Position numbers and translations under genes: made by a program
Shown here: positions 37,634 to 45,637 of the stretch, one piece after another
Position numbering within the stretch: position 1 is the stretch's first letter
Layout of the letters: every line of letters starts with the position of its first letter
Assembly (NCBI GenBank): GCA_963422675.2
Contig: CAXVYS010000029.1
Coordinates: forward strand, 62,001 to 126,000
Direction: 5' to 3'
Length of the DNA stretch: 64,000 bases
Source: UBA4416 sp963422675
GTDB taxonomy: Bacteria > Bacteroidota > Bacteroidia > B-17B0 > Aurantibacillaceae
The notes under the pieces: generated by a model
What the model was told of the DNA's origin: nothing
What the model saw: the letters and a program-made list of their open reading frames with translations, nothing else
The model's database searches: none

Positions 37634-38236
37634 ATGGACCAATTTTGGTTGTGGTTTAGTACAGGTATGGAGCATATTTTGGATTGGCATGGTTACGACC
37701 ATATCCTGTATGTGATTGTACTATGCGCCTTGTTTGCGGCTAACGACTGGAAGAAACTATTGGTGCTGATTACGGCCTTTACCGTTGGGCATTCATTAAC
37801 GCTTGCCGCCAGTGTATTACAGGTGTTTCAGGTGAAGCAGGTATACGTGGAAGTTTTGATTCCTTTAACTATTTTACTTACCTGTATGGTTAATATCTAT
37901 TATAGAAGACAGTTTGATGCTGCTCGCCAAAAGAGTAATTATAATTACCGGTTGAATTACTTATTGGCATTGCTTTTTGGATTTATACACGGTATGGGTT
38001 TTTCATATCTGCTAAAATCAATGTTGGGAAAAGAGGAAAAGATCGCCTTTCCGCTTTTGTCATTTAATTTGGGTTTAGAAGTGGGACAGCTTATTATAGT
38101 GGCCTTTATGCTTATTATTTCTGTTTTTTTAGCTAGATTTACCCGGATTAAAAAATCAGATCTCGTATTTTTTATTTCATCGGCAGTATTTGGAATTGCC
38201 TTAGTTTTATTTGTTCAACGATTAAATGAATTGTAA
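37634..38236 (+). CDS. HupE/UreJ-type membrane protein
   Basis: 200 residues and about six membrane helices. The N-terminal GMEHILDWHGYDHILYVIVLCALF (H-x3-D motif, about 11-34) with a histidine near VGHSLTLA (about 57) and HGMGFSYLL (about 118-126) is the metal-binding pattern of HupE/UreJ proteins, which transport nickel or cobalt, though in Bacteroidota without a hydrogenase or urease the role is uncertain. Overlaps the start of the M1 peptidase by 11 bases and is divergent from DUF6702. Confidence 0.87.
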   Translation: MDQFWLWFSTGMEHILDWHGYDHILYVIVLCALFAANDWKKLLVLITAFTVGHSLTLAASVLQVFQVKQVYVEVLIPLTILLTCMVNIYYRRQFDAARQKSNYNYRLNYLLALLFGFIHGMGFSYLLKSMLGKEEKIAFPLLSFNLGLEVGQLIIVAFMLIISVFLARFTRIKKSDLVFFISSAVFGIALVLFVQRLNEL

Positions 38237-40592
38237 CATGATTCGAATTTTTAAATTAACAACTGTAATGTGTTTAACTGCTGCAGTAGCCTTTGCGCAG
38301 AACACCAAAAATAATCCAAGCTCAAATCATGGAAATAAATTTGAGCAACTGGGAACTATTTTACCTACCGCTAATGAGTACAGAACTGCTTCCGGTGCGC
38401 CGGGAGGAAAATACTGGCAGCAAAAAGCAGATTATACGATTGATGCAACGTTGGATGAAAAAAACCTGATGCTTATTGGCAAAGAGGTGGTAACCTACCA
38501 TAATAATTCTCCTGATAAGCTGGAATACTTATGGATGCAGTTAGATGAAAATCAACACGATCCTAAAGCGGATAATAATTTCTTTGATAATAATAAAATG
38601 AATGCGCCTTATGATGTAAATTCCATCAAAGGAATGGACGTGAACGAAACCTTAAAAGGCCTTGGCGATAAGATTTTGGCTGTAACGGATGAATTGGGGA
38701 AACCTTTAAAATATACCATCAATCAAACCATGATGCGTATTGATTTGCCTAAAACACTTAGCCCTAACACTAAATTCAAGTTCATTGTAAAATGGCAATA
38801 TAAAATGGGAAACCGTATAGCTATTGGCGGACGGGGTGGCTATGAGTTTTTTCCGGAAGATGGAAATTATTTATTTACCATGACGCAATGGTATCCGCGT
38901 ATGTGTGTGTATAGTGATTTTCAGGGCTGGCAGAATAAACAATTTACAGGTCGCGGTGAATTTGCGTTGGCTTTTGGCGATTACACGGTAAAGATGACGG
39001 TTCCTGCAGATCATTTGGTATGTTCAACAGGAGAGTGCCAGAACTATGCACAGATCCTGTCGCCTGATCAAATGGCACGTTGGACAAAGGCTTCTGCGAA
39101 TTATAGTGATGTAACAGAAATTGTGACATTGGATGAATGTACTAATGCAGAAAAAAACAAAGCAACTGCTACGAAAACATGGATCTTTAAAGCAGACAGT
39201 GTAAGGGATTTTGCCTGGGGATCGTCCCGCAAATTTATGTGGGATGCGATGCCTGTTAAAATAGAAGGTAAAAAAGTGATGTGTATGAGCTTTTATGGAA
39301 AAGAAGCAGCAGGCCTTTATAGAAAGTATTCTACAAAAACTGTAGCGCATACCATTAAAACGTATTCAAAATTTACGATTCCGTATACATACCCTGTGGC
39401 TCAAAGTATTGAAGCATCTAATGGAATGGAGTACCCGATGATCTGTTTTAATTTCGGGCGTACAGAAAAAGACGGGACGTATTCTGAAGGAACAAAATAC
39501 GGAATGCTTGGTGTGATTATTCATGAAGTAGGGCACAACTTTTTTCCGATGATCATTAATAGTGATGAACGTCAATGGAGCTGGCTCGATGAAGGCTTAA
39601 ATACATTTGTACAATTTTTAACGGAGCAGGAGTTCGATAATAATTATCCGTCAAACCGTGGCCCCGCTCATAAAATGGTAGATTATATGCGTTTGCCGAA
39701 AGATCAGCTGGAACCTATTATGACAAATAGTGAGAACATTAATAATTTCGGAGCCAACGCTTATGGTAAACCTTGTACTGCTTTAAATATTTTACGTGAA
39801 ACAGTTATGGGAAGAGAATTATTTGATTTTGCATTTAAGCAGTACGCCAAACGTTGGGCTTTTAAACACCCAACTCCGGCAGACTTTTTCAGAACGATGG
39901 AAGATGCCAGTGCCGTTGATTTGGATTGGTATTGGAGAGCCTGGTTTTACGATATTGAACCGGTAGATGTTTCGGTTGATTCGGTAAAAGCTTACACATT
40001 TATCAATAACAAAGAAGTTCCTGCGAAAATGGATACGATGAGAATTTACCCGAAAGCAAAGGAATTTGAACATGTTTCCAGGATCAGAAATAAAGAGGAA
40101 GGACTTACCTTTTTAGTGGATGCCGATACAACGCTGCGTGATTTTTATTTTCACTATAAACCGGAAGCTAAAACAGCCGTGGAAAAAAAGCCCATTAACC
40201 GTTATGAAAACCTGGAAGCGGTGAGTGATTCTGCTTTTGAAAGCATTAAAGGCAGATACAATTACGAATTGTATTTTACCAATAAAGGAGGTTGTGTTAC
40301 TCCTTTAATTATTCAATGGAATTTTAAAGATGGTACTTCTGAAGTTGACAGGGTAAATGCGTACATCTGGCGTAAGAACGAGAAGAATGTGGTAAAAACC
40401 TATTCTAAAAATAAAGAAGTGGCGTCCATCGTATTAGATCCTTATAAAGAAACCTGTGATATTGATGAAAAAAATAATACCTGGAATGTAAAAGAAACAC
40501 CAACCCGTTTTGATGTATTTAAAACCAAGACAGTTGGCCGTGGACAAAGCTCGGGAGGTAATCCGATGCAGAAAGCGAAAGCAGGGAAGTAG
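38226..40592 (+). CDS. M1-family zinc metallopeptidase, secreted
   Basis: 788 residues with a signal peptide (about 5-24). The gluzincin site is complete: HEVGH at 433-437 and the third ligand Glu456 in WLDEGLNTF, 18 residues on. The aminopeptidase exopeptidase motif is present as SNGMEYP near 398-404. Members cut N-terminal residues from peptides; extracytoplasmic Bacteroidota forms sit near HupE and DUF6702 genes as here. The gene overlaps hupE by 11 bases and probably shares its promoter. It ends 10 bases from the convergent rhomboid gene. Confidence 0.92.
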   Translation: MNCNMIRIFKLTTVMCLTAAVAFAQNTKNNPSSNHGNKFEQLGTILPTANEYRTASGAPGGKYWQQKADYTIDATLDEKNLMLIGKEVVTYHNNSPDKLEYLWMQLDENQHDPKADNNFFDNNKMNAPYDVNSIKGMDVNETLKGLGDKILAVTDELGKPLKYTINQTMMRIDLPKTLSPNTKFKFIVKWQYKMGNRIAIGGRGGYEFFPEDGNYLFTMTQWYPRMCVYSDFQGWQNKQFTGRGEFALAFGDYTVKMTVPADHLVCSTGECQNYAQILSPDQMARWTKASANYSDVTEIVTLDECTNAEKNKATATKTWIFKADSVRDFAWGSSRKFMWDAMPVKIEGKKVMCMSFYGKEAAGLYRKYSTKTVAHTIKTYSKFTIPYTYPVAQSIEASNGMEYPMICFNFGRTEKDGTYSEGTKYGMLGVIIHEVGHNFFPMIINSDERQWSWLDEGLNTFVQFLTEQEFDNNYPSNRGPAHKMVDYMRLPKDQLEPIMTNSENINNFGANAYGKPCTALNILRETVMGRELFDFAFKQYAKRWAFKHPTPADFFRTMEDASAVDLDWYWRAWFYDIEPVDVSVDSVKAYTFINNKEVPAKMDTMRIYPKAKEFEHVSRIRNKEEGLTFLVDADTTLRDFYFHYKPEAKTAVEKKPINRYENLEAVSDSAFESIKGRYNYELYFTNKGGCVTPLIIQWNFKDGTSEVDRVNAYIWRKNEKNVVKTYSKNKEVASIVLDPYKETCDIDEKNNTWNVKETPTRFDVFKTKTVGRGQSSGGNPMQKAKAGK

Positions 40593-40601
40593 CCTGTTAT
40601 T

Positions 40602-42074
40602 TTATTGTACAGATAGTTTTTTTATAGTTTGTTCAATTTCCATAGTACAACTGTCGATTTGTAATTTATACCGGTCAGTATTTTCACTAATAGCTTTGTT
40701 AAGAAGTCCATAACTTTCAATTCTTAATTTACAATAGTGTTTTAATAATTCATTTCTGTTCTGTAATGTTAAAGGCAGATCGAGGCTTTGTAAGTCGGCA
40801 ATAAGTTTAATACAATTTTCCCAGGTTTTAATTCCTTGATTGTTTATTAAATCCAGCGCTTTTTCATTCGGTGTGTTTTCCGGAAGGTTGTATATCTCTA
40901 AAGCTTTAGATTCCATTGTTGCAAAATCCTTCATTTTTTCTTCATATGTTACAACATCATTCGATGTAGTTGTACATATAACTATAGTTACAATAATTAT
41001 TACAATGCTTATAAAACCAATTCCAATGTTTTGATATTTTTTAGAGTTTGTTTCCTTTAAACTAGGGTAGAAGATATAGCCAATTATAAGTCCGCTTAAT
41101 AATCCTCCAATATGTGCAGCGTTGTCAGTACCCCCGCCTTTCATACCATTAAGTAAATTGTATGCTACAAATACGCTAATGCTTGTTAACAGGGCTTTTC
41201 TCGCAGATTTTTCGATATGATTTGTCGTTAACATCGCTAAAAACACACCATACATTCCAAATATTGCACCGGATGCACCGGCACTAATAGTTAAGTCGTT
41301 CCACAATAAACTTGTGAGACTGGCAGCGATACCTGTAACAATATATGCTGATAAAAATCTTGCTTTACCAAGGATTGGCTCGAGCAATACACCAATGTAT
41401 AATAAGGCATACATATTCAGTAATAAATGAAATACCCCTATATGAATAAAACAGCAGGATAGGAGCCGCCACCATTGACCATTTAATGTTGAAGGCTTAA
41501 AGTTTGCTCCCCAATTTAATAATTGTTCATTTTCAGGCGTAAAAATACTTACACCTGAAGCAACCATAATTATAAAAACAAGTATATTAATGTCTAAAAT
41601 TAGGGGGGTAATAAAAAATCCTTCTGTTGGCTTAAATATTGAAAAGAAGCCTGATATTTTTTCTTTTGTATTTAATGGTGCCTGATTTAAAATATCCTGT
41701 TCTGATGGAACAAAATGGTGTTTGATTTCTGATATTTTTTCTAAAAGCTGATCTTTTGAAAAGCTATTTTTGATTTCATTAAACGTTAAAATAAAATTCT
41801 CTACATTTCTTTTGTTTTTGCCCAAATCAATTAATTGGCTTCCTGTACATTCACTTTTTACAGTTGCCAGGTTTTCATTTAGTGTCACTTTTAATTCCTC
41901 ACCATAAGAACTCATAGAGAACTTTGTGTAAGCTATAAAGCCTTTTTCACTAATGTAACTGGAGTTCCATTCTAATTTTTTAATCACTTCTAGAGCAATT
42001 GCAATAAATTCTTCATTGGTTAGGTCGGTTATTTCAACTGTTTGCTCATGTTTGGGAGATAGTCCAAAAGCCAT
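40602..42074 (-). CDS. Rhomboid-family protease with an additional N-terminal domain
   Basis: 490 residues. A soluble N-terminal domain of about 150 residues, which I do not recognise, precedes the six-helix rhomboid core (about 160-340) with catalytic Ser268 in AGASGA, His321 in AAHIGG and HLLLN at 216-220. A further membrane helix (about 350-370) and a helical tail follow. The extra domains set it apart from the smaller rhomboid at 6326-7168 and may select substrates. A well-formed promoter (42104-42135) lies just upstream, so it is transcribed alone. Confidence 0.92.
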   Translation of the reverse strand: MAFGLSPKHEQTVEITDLTNEEFIAIALEVIKKLEWNSSYISEKGFIAYTKFSMSSYGEELKVTLNENLATVKSECTGSQLIDLGKNKRNVENFILTFNEIKNSFSKDQLLEKISEIKHHFVPSEQDILNQAPLNTKEKISGFFSIFKPTEGFFITPLILDINILVFIIMVASGVSIFTPENEQLLNWGANFKPSTLNGQWWRLLSCCFIHIGVFHLLLNMYALLYIGVLLEPILGKARFLSAYIVTGIAASLTSLLWNDLTISAGASGAIFGMYGVFLAMLTTNHIEKSARKALLTSISVFVAYNLLNGMKGGGTDNAAHIGGLLSGLIIGYIFYPSLKETNSKKYQNIGIGFISIVIIIVTIVICTTTSNDVVTYEEKMKDFATMESKALEIYNLPENTPNEKALDLINNQGIKTWENCIKLIADLQSLDLPLTLQNRNELLKHYCKLRIESYGLLNKAISENTDRYKLQIDSCTMEIEQTIKKLSVQ

Positions 42075-42103
42075 AGATTTTACTTTATTTTGTGTATTTA
42101 CAA

Positions 42104-42135
42104 CAAATCTAACTATTTATTGAGAAGAATACAAT
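42104..42135 (-). promoter_or_regulatory. Bacteroidota promoter for the rhomboid gene
   Basis: Minus strand: -33-like ATTG (42135-42132), 20-base spacer, -7 box TAGATTTG (42111-42104), an exact TAnnTTTG match. The predicted start is about 25 bases ahead of the ATG at 42074. Confidence 0.72.
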
Positions 42136-42235
42136 TCTGCATTTGTTGATATTGGGATTCTATGTCGTTAGTGTTAACTGAAATTAATGAGATTTTAAAT
42201 AGGCTTGTTTTATGGCTTATACAAGATTATAAAAT

Positions 42236-42266
42236 AAAAAACGAGGGCAAATACCTTTATTTCTAT
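42236..42266 (-). terminator. Degenerate copy of the array terminator
   Basis: The stretch resembles the terminator hairpins at 44436-44463 and 45713-45740 (A tract, CGAGGG, 6-base loop, CC, T tract), but two stem pairs are broken. It ends the immunity array just before the divergent-facing rhomboid promoter region. Confidence 0.4.
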
Positions 42267-42272
42267 TTATTT

Positions 42273-42335
42273 AATTTACTGTTTTAACCTATTTAGGTTT
42301 TAAAAATAGTATCAAGTGCAGAAGAGAACATTACC
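42273..42335. repeat. Array repeat R2, copy 1
   Basis: About 63 bases, beginning AATTTACTGTTTT and ending GTGCAGAAGAGAACATTACC, nearly identical to 44959-45022. It ends in the shared GAACATTACC junction, 15 bases beyond the stop of the lipoprotein gene at 42350. Confidence 0.85.
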
Positions 42336-42349
42336 ATTAACAACGCTGC

Positions 42350-42709
42350 CTACTTGCCCCATACATAACCTTTTTTTCCTAACCTCTTTTTTAATTCATC
42401 ATCAATTCCCGACATATTTACTGCATCTGGCACACTAATGATTGAAACCATTATAGTACTGTCATAACACAATTTATATTTAGCCCCATAGCTCTTTAGT
42501 ACATTTATTAATGTATCCCTTTGTGTAGTAGTTAATGGAGTATAATCATAATGATATTCTACTTCCTCATTTTCGTTAATATCACGGCTTACATGGAAAT
42601 AAACACGGTATAGTTTTCCTTTATCGAAAGGTTTTTCTTTTTTTGTTTGGTCTTCAATGCAACTAAAAGTCATTAAAGTACAGCTGAGAAATAGGAGTGT
42701 TTTTATCAT
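42350..42709 (-). CDS. Small lipoprotein, possible immunity protein
   Basis: 119 residues. Lipoprotein signal with lipobox LMTFSC (Cys17). The mature part is charged, with YRVYFHVSRDINENEEVEYHYDY and no recognised domain. It is the last gene of the array downstream of the Rhs protein, between two repeat copies, so an immunity or anti-toxin role at the envelope is possible; this is inference from position. Low G+C like the rest of the array. Confidence 0.6.
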   Translation of the reverse strand: MIKTLLFLSCTLMTFSCIEDQTKKEKPFDKGKLYRVYFHVSRDINENEEVEYHYDYTPLTTTQRDTLINVLKSYGAKYKLCYDSTIMVSIISVPDAVNMSGIDDELKKRLGKKGYVWGK

Positions 42710-42738
42710 CTTATTTTGTTTTTTAAACCATTAATTAA

Positions 42739-42790
42739 TTTATAGTTACTTAATATTTAAAAGTTTAGAAGTGACATTTTGAACATTACC
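42739..42790. repeat. Array repeat R3, copy 1
   Basis: TTTATAGTTACTTAAT followed after about 20 bases by GTGAC-TTTTGAACATTACC; nearly the same sequence recurs at 43566-43618. On the minus strand it can be read in frame as GNVQNVT by the two overlapping ORFs. Confidence 0.85.
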
Positions 42791-42847
42791 TTTGCTTTCT
42801 ACTTTTCCTTTTTTAGTAAAGCTTTCATTACAATATTTACATTTCAT
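42746..42847 (-). CDS. 33-residue ORF with a half zinc-ribbon, doubtful gene
   Basis: ATG to TAA, starting MKCKYCNESFTKKGKVESK with a CxxC pair and then reading through the array repeat as GNVQNVTSKLLNIK. Only one CxxC is present, so it cannot form a full zinc ribbon alone. The repeat-encoded half suggests it is a fusion of a lost gene's start with the repeat, not a functional protein. Confidence 0.3.
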   Translation of the reverse strand: MKCKYCNESFTKKGKVESKGNVQNVTSKLLNIK

Positions 42848-42871
42848 TTTTTTTAGGTACAAAAGTGAACA

Positions 42872-43312
42872 TTACCTTTTTATTGCATCATCAAGATAAA
42901 ATAAATTTTCTCCTGGAAACCAGTTTTGGTTTTGAATTTTACCAATAGAGACTAGTGTTAGAAAAGTTGATTCCAATGAAGTGATGTCTATAAATTCTGA
43001 GTATTTATCTCTTCTCGCATTTAGAAAGTGTTTTAATCTCATCAAATCAAAACCGTCATGTCTTCCATTTGGACCAAAATCAATATCTATTTCATCATGT
43101 CTATTTGAAAAATTAACACCGCCACCATGAAAATAATATTCTACACCCTCTATTTCCCCTTCTTTAGGATACCCTTTTGTTTTTCTATCAGCAATTATAT
43201 CAGTTTCATCAAGTGGAAAATGATTTATATAAAGACTAAGAAAATAATCTGAACAAGAAATATATTCTTTAATTAAATTAATTAAACTATTTTGTTTCTG
43301 CTGGTTTACCAT
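42872..43312 (-). CDS. DUF6896-type protein, probable toxin immunity protein
   Basis: 146 residues. The centre carries YYFHGGGVNFSN and IDIDFGPNGRHDGFDLMRLKHF, the pattern I associate with the DUF6896 group of immunity-type proteins. Its ATG lies inside the end of an upstream orphan reading frame (43287-43448), overlapping it by 26 bases, exactly the arrangement of a toxin tail followed by its immunity gene. The stop codon TAA lies within the shared junction GGTAATGTTC. The assigned family is from memory of the motif and needs a profile search. Confidence 0.68.
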   Translation of the reverse strand: MVNQQKQNSLINLIKEYISCSDYFLSLYINHFPLDETDIIADRKTKGYPKEGEIEGVEYYFHGGGVNFSNRHDEIDIDFGPNGRHDGFDLMRLKHFLNARRDKYSEFIDITSLESTFLTLVSIGKIQNQNWFPGENLFYLDDAIKR

Positions 43313-43448
43313 ATGCCTCTTTAGCTTTAGTTACTACTTTCCCATCTAATTTGGGTTTACTTGTCATTGCAGCTGCCTCAATTATTTCTTGTTCGGTTTT
43401 ATAATATTTTGCCCTTGCTGCATTAAATTTCGTATTATAGAAGCTAAA
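43287..43448 (-). pseudogene. Orphan toxin C-terminal tail preceding the DUF6896 gene
   Basis: Open frame of 53 codons after a stop, without a start codon, containing FNAARAKYYKTEQEIIEAAA and ending KAKEAYGKPAETK. It overlaps the start of the immunity-like gene by 26 bases. Lack of a start and the overlap suggest it is the remaining 3' end of a toxin module displaced from the Rhs protein. The toxin family is not recognisable. Confidence 0.6.
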
Positions 43449-43565
43449 TTATTGCATTTAACTTTAAATTACAATATAATTGCCGCAGTATTACAAATGC
43501 AGCAGAGCAGGTTTAAAGGAATAAAGCTTACATATTTCGCTTAGGTGACATTTGGAACATTACCA

Positions 43566-43618
43566 TTTATAGTTACTTAATGTTTTAAAGTTTATAAAGT
43601 GACGTTTTGAACATTACC
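43566..43618. repeat. Array repeat R3, copy 2, plus an adjoining junction
   Basis: Second copy of the 42739-42790 repeat, ending GAACATTACC at 43609-43618. Another GAACATTACC at 43555-43564 adjoins it, so two junction sequences are stacked here. The copy supplies the last residues of the gene ending at 43592. Confidence 0.85.
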
Positions 43619-44203
43619 CACCAATGTGTAAATGCGTTTTTTCAAATATTGATAGTCTTGTTTGGCTTCCTTTATCCGTTTATCTGTTAACAATCTTTGT
43701 TTGATATAGTCCCAATTATTTTGGTTGTATTTGAAAAATTCTTTCCCTTCATTAAATTCTAAATCATTTTGCTCATCATCAGTTTTAATAATGACATTAC
43801 CTTGCAATAGTAAATATTCTTTTACCTCTGGATAAAATCCTTTAACTATTGATTTATTTACAATTAAGTCCAGAATATCTATTTCTAAATATTTATAGCT
43901 AAAATTTATTAATGCATAATAAGAAAACGAATTGCTGAAGTTTTCTAATAACATGCCAAAATCATTGTAATTAATTTTTTTCCAAAGTTCAGGTAAACAA
44001 ATAAAAAGTTGATTGACATATGTCGGATTTACTTTTTCAATATTGAAGAAAATAAACTCCAAAAAATTACATTCCTTTATTTTTATAAGATATGGTTCCA
44101 AAAAATATCTATCAACAGGGAAGTACTCTGCCTCATTAATTGCTCTTGAAGCAATTTCGTCAGAAAGAATCTTTACTTTTTTATTTATAATAATTGTATT
44201 AAT
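43592..44203 (-). CDS. Immunity-like protein of unknown family with non-canonical start
   Basis: The frame is open from 44215 down to TAA at 43592, but has no ATG/GTG upstream of an internal TTG at 44101. An ATT at 44203 directly follows the stop (44206-44208) of the orphan toxin tail, the same toxin-stop/immunity-start spacing seen elsewhere in the array, and gives 203 residues; the TTG would give 169. The protein is helical and acidic (DRYFLEPYLIKIKECNFLEF, a Leu/Phe-rich middle) and its last residues, GNVQNVTL, are encoded by the array repeat. Function is inferred from position only. Confidence 0.55.
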   Translation of the reverse strand: MNTIIINKKVKILSDEIASRAINEAEYFPVDRYFLEPYLIKIKECNFLEFIFFNIEKVNPTYVNQLFICLPELWKKINYNDFGMLLENFSNSFSYYALINFSYKYLEIDILDLIVNKSIVKGFYPEVKEYLLLQGNVIIKTDDEQNDLEFNEGKEFFKYNQNNWDYIKQRLLTDKRIKEAKQDYQYLKKRIYTLVGNVQNVTL

Positions 44204-44205
44204 AA

Positions 44206-44325
44206 CTAATCTGCTTTATGATTTTTTTGAATAACTCCATCGGTGTTATATAACTTAACGTTTGCTCCAGAAGTATTTATACCCGCTTCATTAAGCAATT
44301 GTATAGATTGTTCCCCAGCTCCGCT
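44206..44325 (-). pseudogene. Orphan toxin C-terminal tail, frame-shifted from the repeat-encoded start
   Basis: Open frame of 39 codons containing EQSIQLLNEAGINTSGANVK and ending VIQKNHKAD. Just upstream, one frame away, repeat R1 reads LSKYFRNIRNEAEL; the two frames meet at a run of four G bases (44313-44316), which suggests a single-base indel. The tail's stop is 2 bases from the likely start of the next gene. Probably the remnant of a displaced toxin. Confidence 0.55.
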
Positions 44326-44540
44326 TCATTTCTAATGTTGCGGAAGTACTTACTTAAAAGTTATCGATCTTTGACTAATCCTTTCAATATTAATAATTCT
44401 TTCCATCTCTTGGTAATTACTTGCTGATTAAAAACAAAAACGACGGCAATTACCATCATTTTTGTTAACTAATTTGGTGTTTATTTAATTAACAGTATTG
44501 TTTGAATTTAACTTTTTCAAAAGCGCTATTCTGAACATTA
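44316..44540. repeat. Long direct repeat R1, copy A (225 bp)
   Basis: Starts CAGCTCCGCTTCATTTCTAA and ends AAAAGCGCTATTCTGAACATTA. It matches 45593-45821 over its length with scattered substitutions and small indels. Inside, on the minus strand, are a terminator (44436-44463), an 18-codon frame MERIINIERISQR..K (44350-44406) and, at the end, codons for SKYFR-IRNEAEL. Together with copy B it flanks the FKBP-like and YwqK genes. Confidence 0.9.
44436..44463 (-). terminator. Array terminator, copy A
   Basis: 11-base stem with 6-base loop followed by T tract when transcribed from the minus strand. Two positions that are Watson-Crick pairs in copy B are G-U pairs here, but only in minus-strand RNA; the plus strand would have C-A mismatches. 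So selection appears to have kept the hairpin on the strand carrying the genes. Confidence 0.7.
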
Positions 44541-44547
44541 GCCTATT

Positions 44548-44949
44548 TTAATTTCTATCAACTATTTCAATATAATAGTAAAGTTCTTTTTCTCCTTCAA
44601 TGCCTTTCTCTCCGTACGCTAATGATTTAGGAATTATAAAAAAACCTTTTTCACCAACATTTAGCATCTTCAATGCTTCATTAAATCCTGACACAAATTT
44701 ATTTGAGTTTACATCAAATTTTAGAGGATTATCGGATAAAGTTGATAATTTAATTTTTTTGTCCGAAGAAGTATACCAAACATATCGAAAATATATATAG
44801 CTTATATTAGTGTCTAATACGCTTTTTTTCTTTTCTGATATATAATATTTTAATCCAGATTCAGTTTTTTCAAACTTCGAATTCGGCCAGTTTTGAGAAA
44901 AAGATTGGACATAAATAATACTAAACACTATACTTAAAAATAATTTCAT
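44548..44949 (-). CDS. FKBP-like peptidyl-prolyl isomerase, secreted
   Basis: 133 residues with a signal peptide (1-18, LFLSIVFSIIYVQSFS). The mature part has the FKBP pattern: GLKYYISE, FRYVWYTSS, SGFNEALKMLNVGEKGFFIIPKSLAYGEKG (here split by its VGEK and P-x2-LAYG motifs) and ELYYYIEI at the end. FKBPs catalyse prolyl isomerisation and act as periplasmic chaperones. Its position between repeat copies in the immunity array is odd for a housekeeping chaperone; it may be an immunity protein using the fold or a captured gene. No toxin tail precedes it. Confidence 0.8.
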   Translation of the reverse strand: MKLFLSIVFSIIYVQSFSQNWPNSKFEKTESGLKYYISEKKKSVLDTNISYIYFRYVWYTSSDKKIKLSTLSDNPLKFDVNSNKFVSGFNEALKMLNVGEKGFFIIPKSLAYGEKGIEGEKELYYYIEIVDRN

Positions 44950-44958
44950 AATTTCATA

Positions 44959-45022
44959 AATTTACTGTTTTTGAACTATTTAGATTTTAAAGACAGTACC
45001 AGGTGCAGAAGTGAACATTACC
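44959..45022. repeat. Array repeat R2, copy 2
   Basis: 64 bases, matching 42273-42335 with few changes and ending GTGCAGAAGTGAACATTACC. The last C overlaps the stop codon of the YwqK-type gene (45022-45024). Confidence 0.85.
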
Positions 45023-45504
45023 TACTCTTCCACATCGGGCTTAAAACTATCTTTAATAACATTTAAAGAACCAATCTTCTCTTCTTTAACAAATTTTGAA
45101 TCTTCGAAAAACTGTTTATAAATATCCATTTCTAAAGCTCCATATTTTTCTATTTTATAACCAGTCCCATTAATTAAGGTTTGTTCCCCGTGTTCATCCC
45201 AAAAATTTTTTGTTACGTATTTATCATTTTCATAATAACCTTCCTCTTTTCTATTCCCATTTTCATAATATTCATTCCAAATCCCGTTAGACTTCCCATT
45301 TAAATATTCGCTTTGAATAGCGAGATTTCCATTAGCAAACCACCTTTTTATGATGCCATGTAATTGACCAGCTAAATAATTTTCTTCCTTGAACAATACT
45401 CCATTCTCAGAATAAATAAGCCATTTACCATGTTTATTATTTTCGCGGATAAAACCTTTTGATTTTACATTTCCATTTTCAAAATATTCTATATACTCTT
45501 TCAT
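45022..45504 (-). CDS. YwqK/MORN-repeat protein, probable immunity protein
   Basis: 160 residues from ATG at 45504 (a TTG five codons earlier is possible). It consists of MORN-variant repeats with the period Y-x-N-G-x-x-x-x-G: EYFENGNVKSKGFI, IYSENGVLFKEENYLAGQLHG, RWFANGNLAIQSEY, EYYENGNRKEEGYY, WDEHGEQTLINGTG. Such YwqK-type proteins are annotated as antitoxins or immunity proteins next to polymorphic toxins. Its start codon lies 4 bases after the stop of an orphan toxin tail, and its stop abuts the junction GGTAATGTTC. Confidence 0.78.
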   Translation of the reverse strand: MKEYIEYFENGNVKSKGFIRENNKHGKWLIYSENGVLFKEENYLAGQLHGIIKRWFANGNLAIQSEYLNGKSNGIWNEYYENGNRKEEGYYENDKYVTKNFWDEHGEQTLINGTGYKIEKYGALEMDIYKQFFEDSKFVKEEKIGSLNVIKDSFKPDVEE

Positions 45505-45508
45505 CCTA

Positions 45509-45637
45509 TTAATCTCCAATTATAATTGTTCCTCTTACTTTACTGTCTTTATCATAATAATTGATGTGTTTTCGGCTATGACCTGAGGCTTCCAGCTCCG
45601 CTTCATTTCTAATGCTGCGGAAGTATTTACTTAATAA
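45509..45637 (-). pseudogene. Orphan toxin C-terminal tail preceding the YwqK gene
   Basis: 42 codons after a stop, without start, beginning LLSKYFRSIRNEAELE and ending DKDSKVRGTIIIGD with GHSRKHINYY between them. The histidines and the G-H-x-x-x-H spacing resemble the ends of several polymorphic-toxin nuclease domains, but the family is not determined. The first 20 residues come from repeat R1, the rest is specific to this copy, so R1 is the shared upstream part to which different toxin tails are joined. Confidence 0.62.

Noticed and set aside
42746..42847. Interpretation of the CxxC ORF as an IS1-type transposase start
   Set aside because: Only one CxxC pair and no further transposase sequence; the second half is the array repeat.
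44350..44406. 18-codon frame MERIINIERISQR..K, found in both R1 copies (also 45627-45683)
   Set aside because: It is conserved only because the whole repeat is; no coding evidence beyond the ATG and stop.
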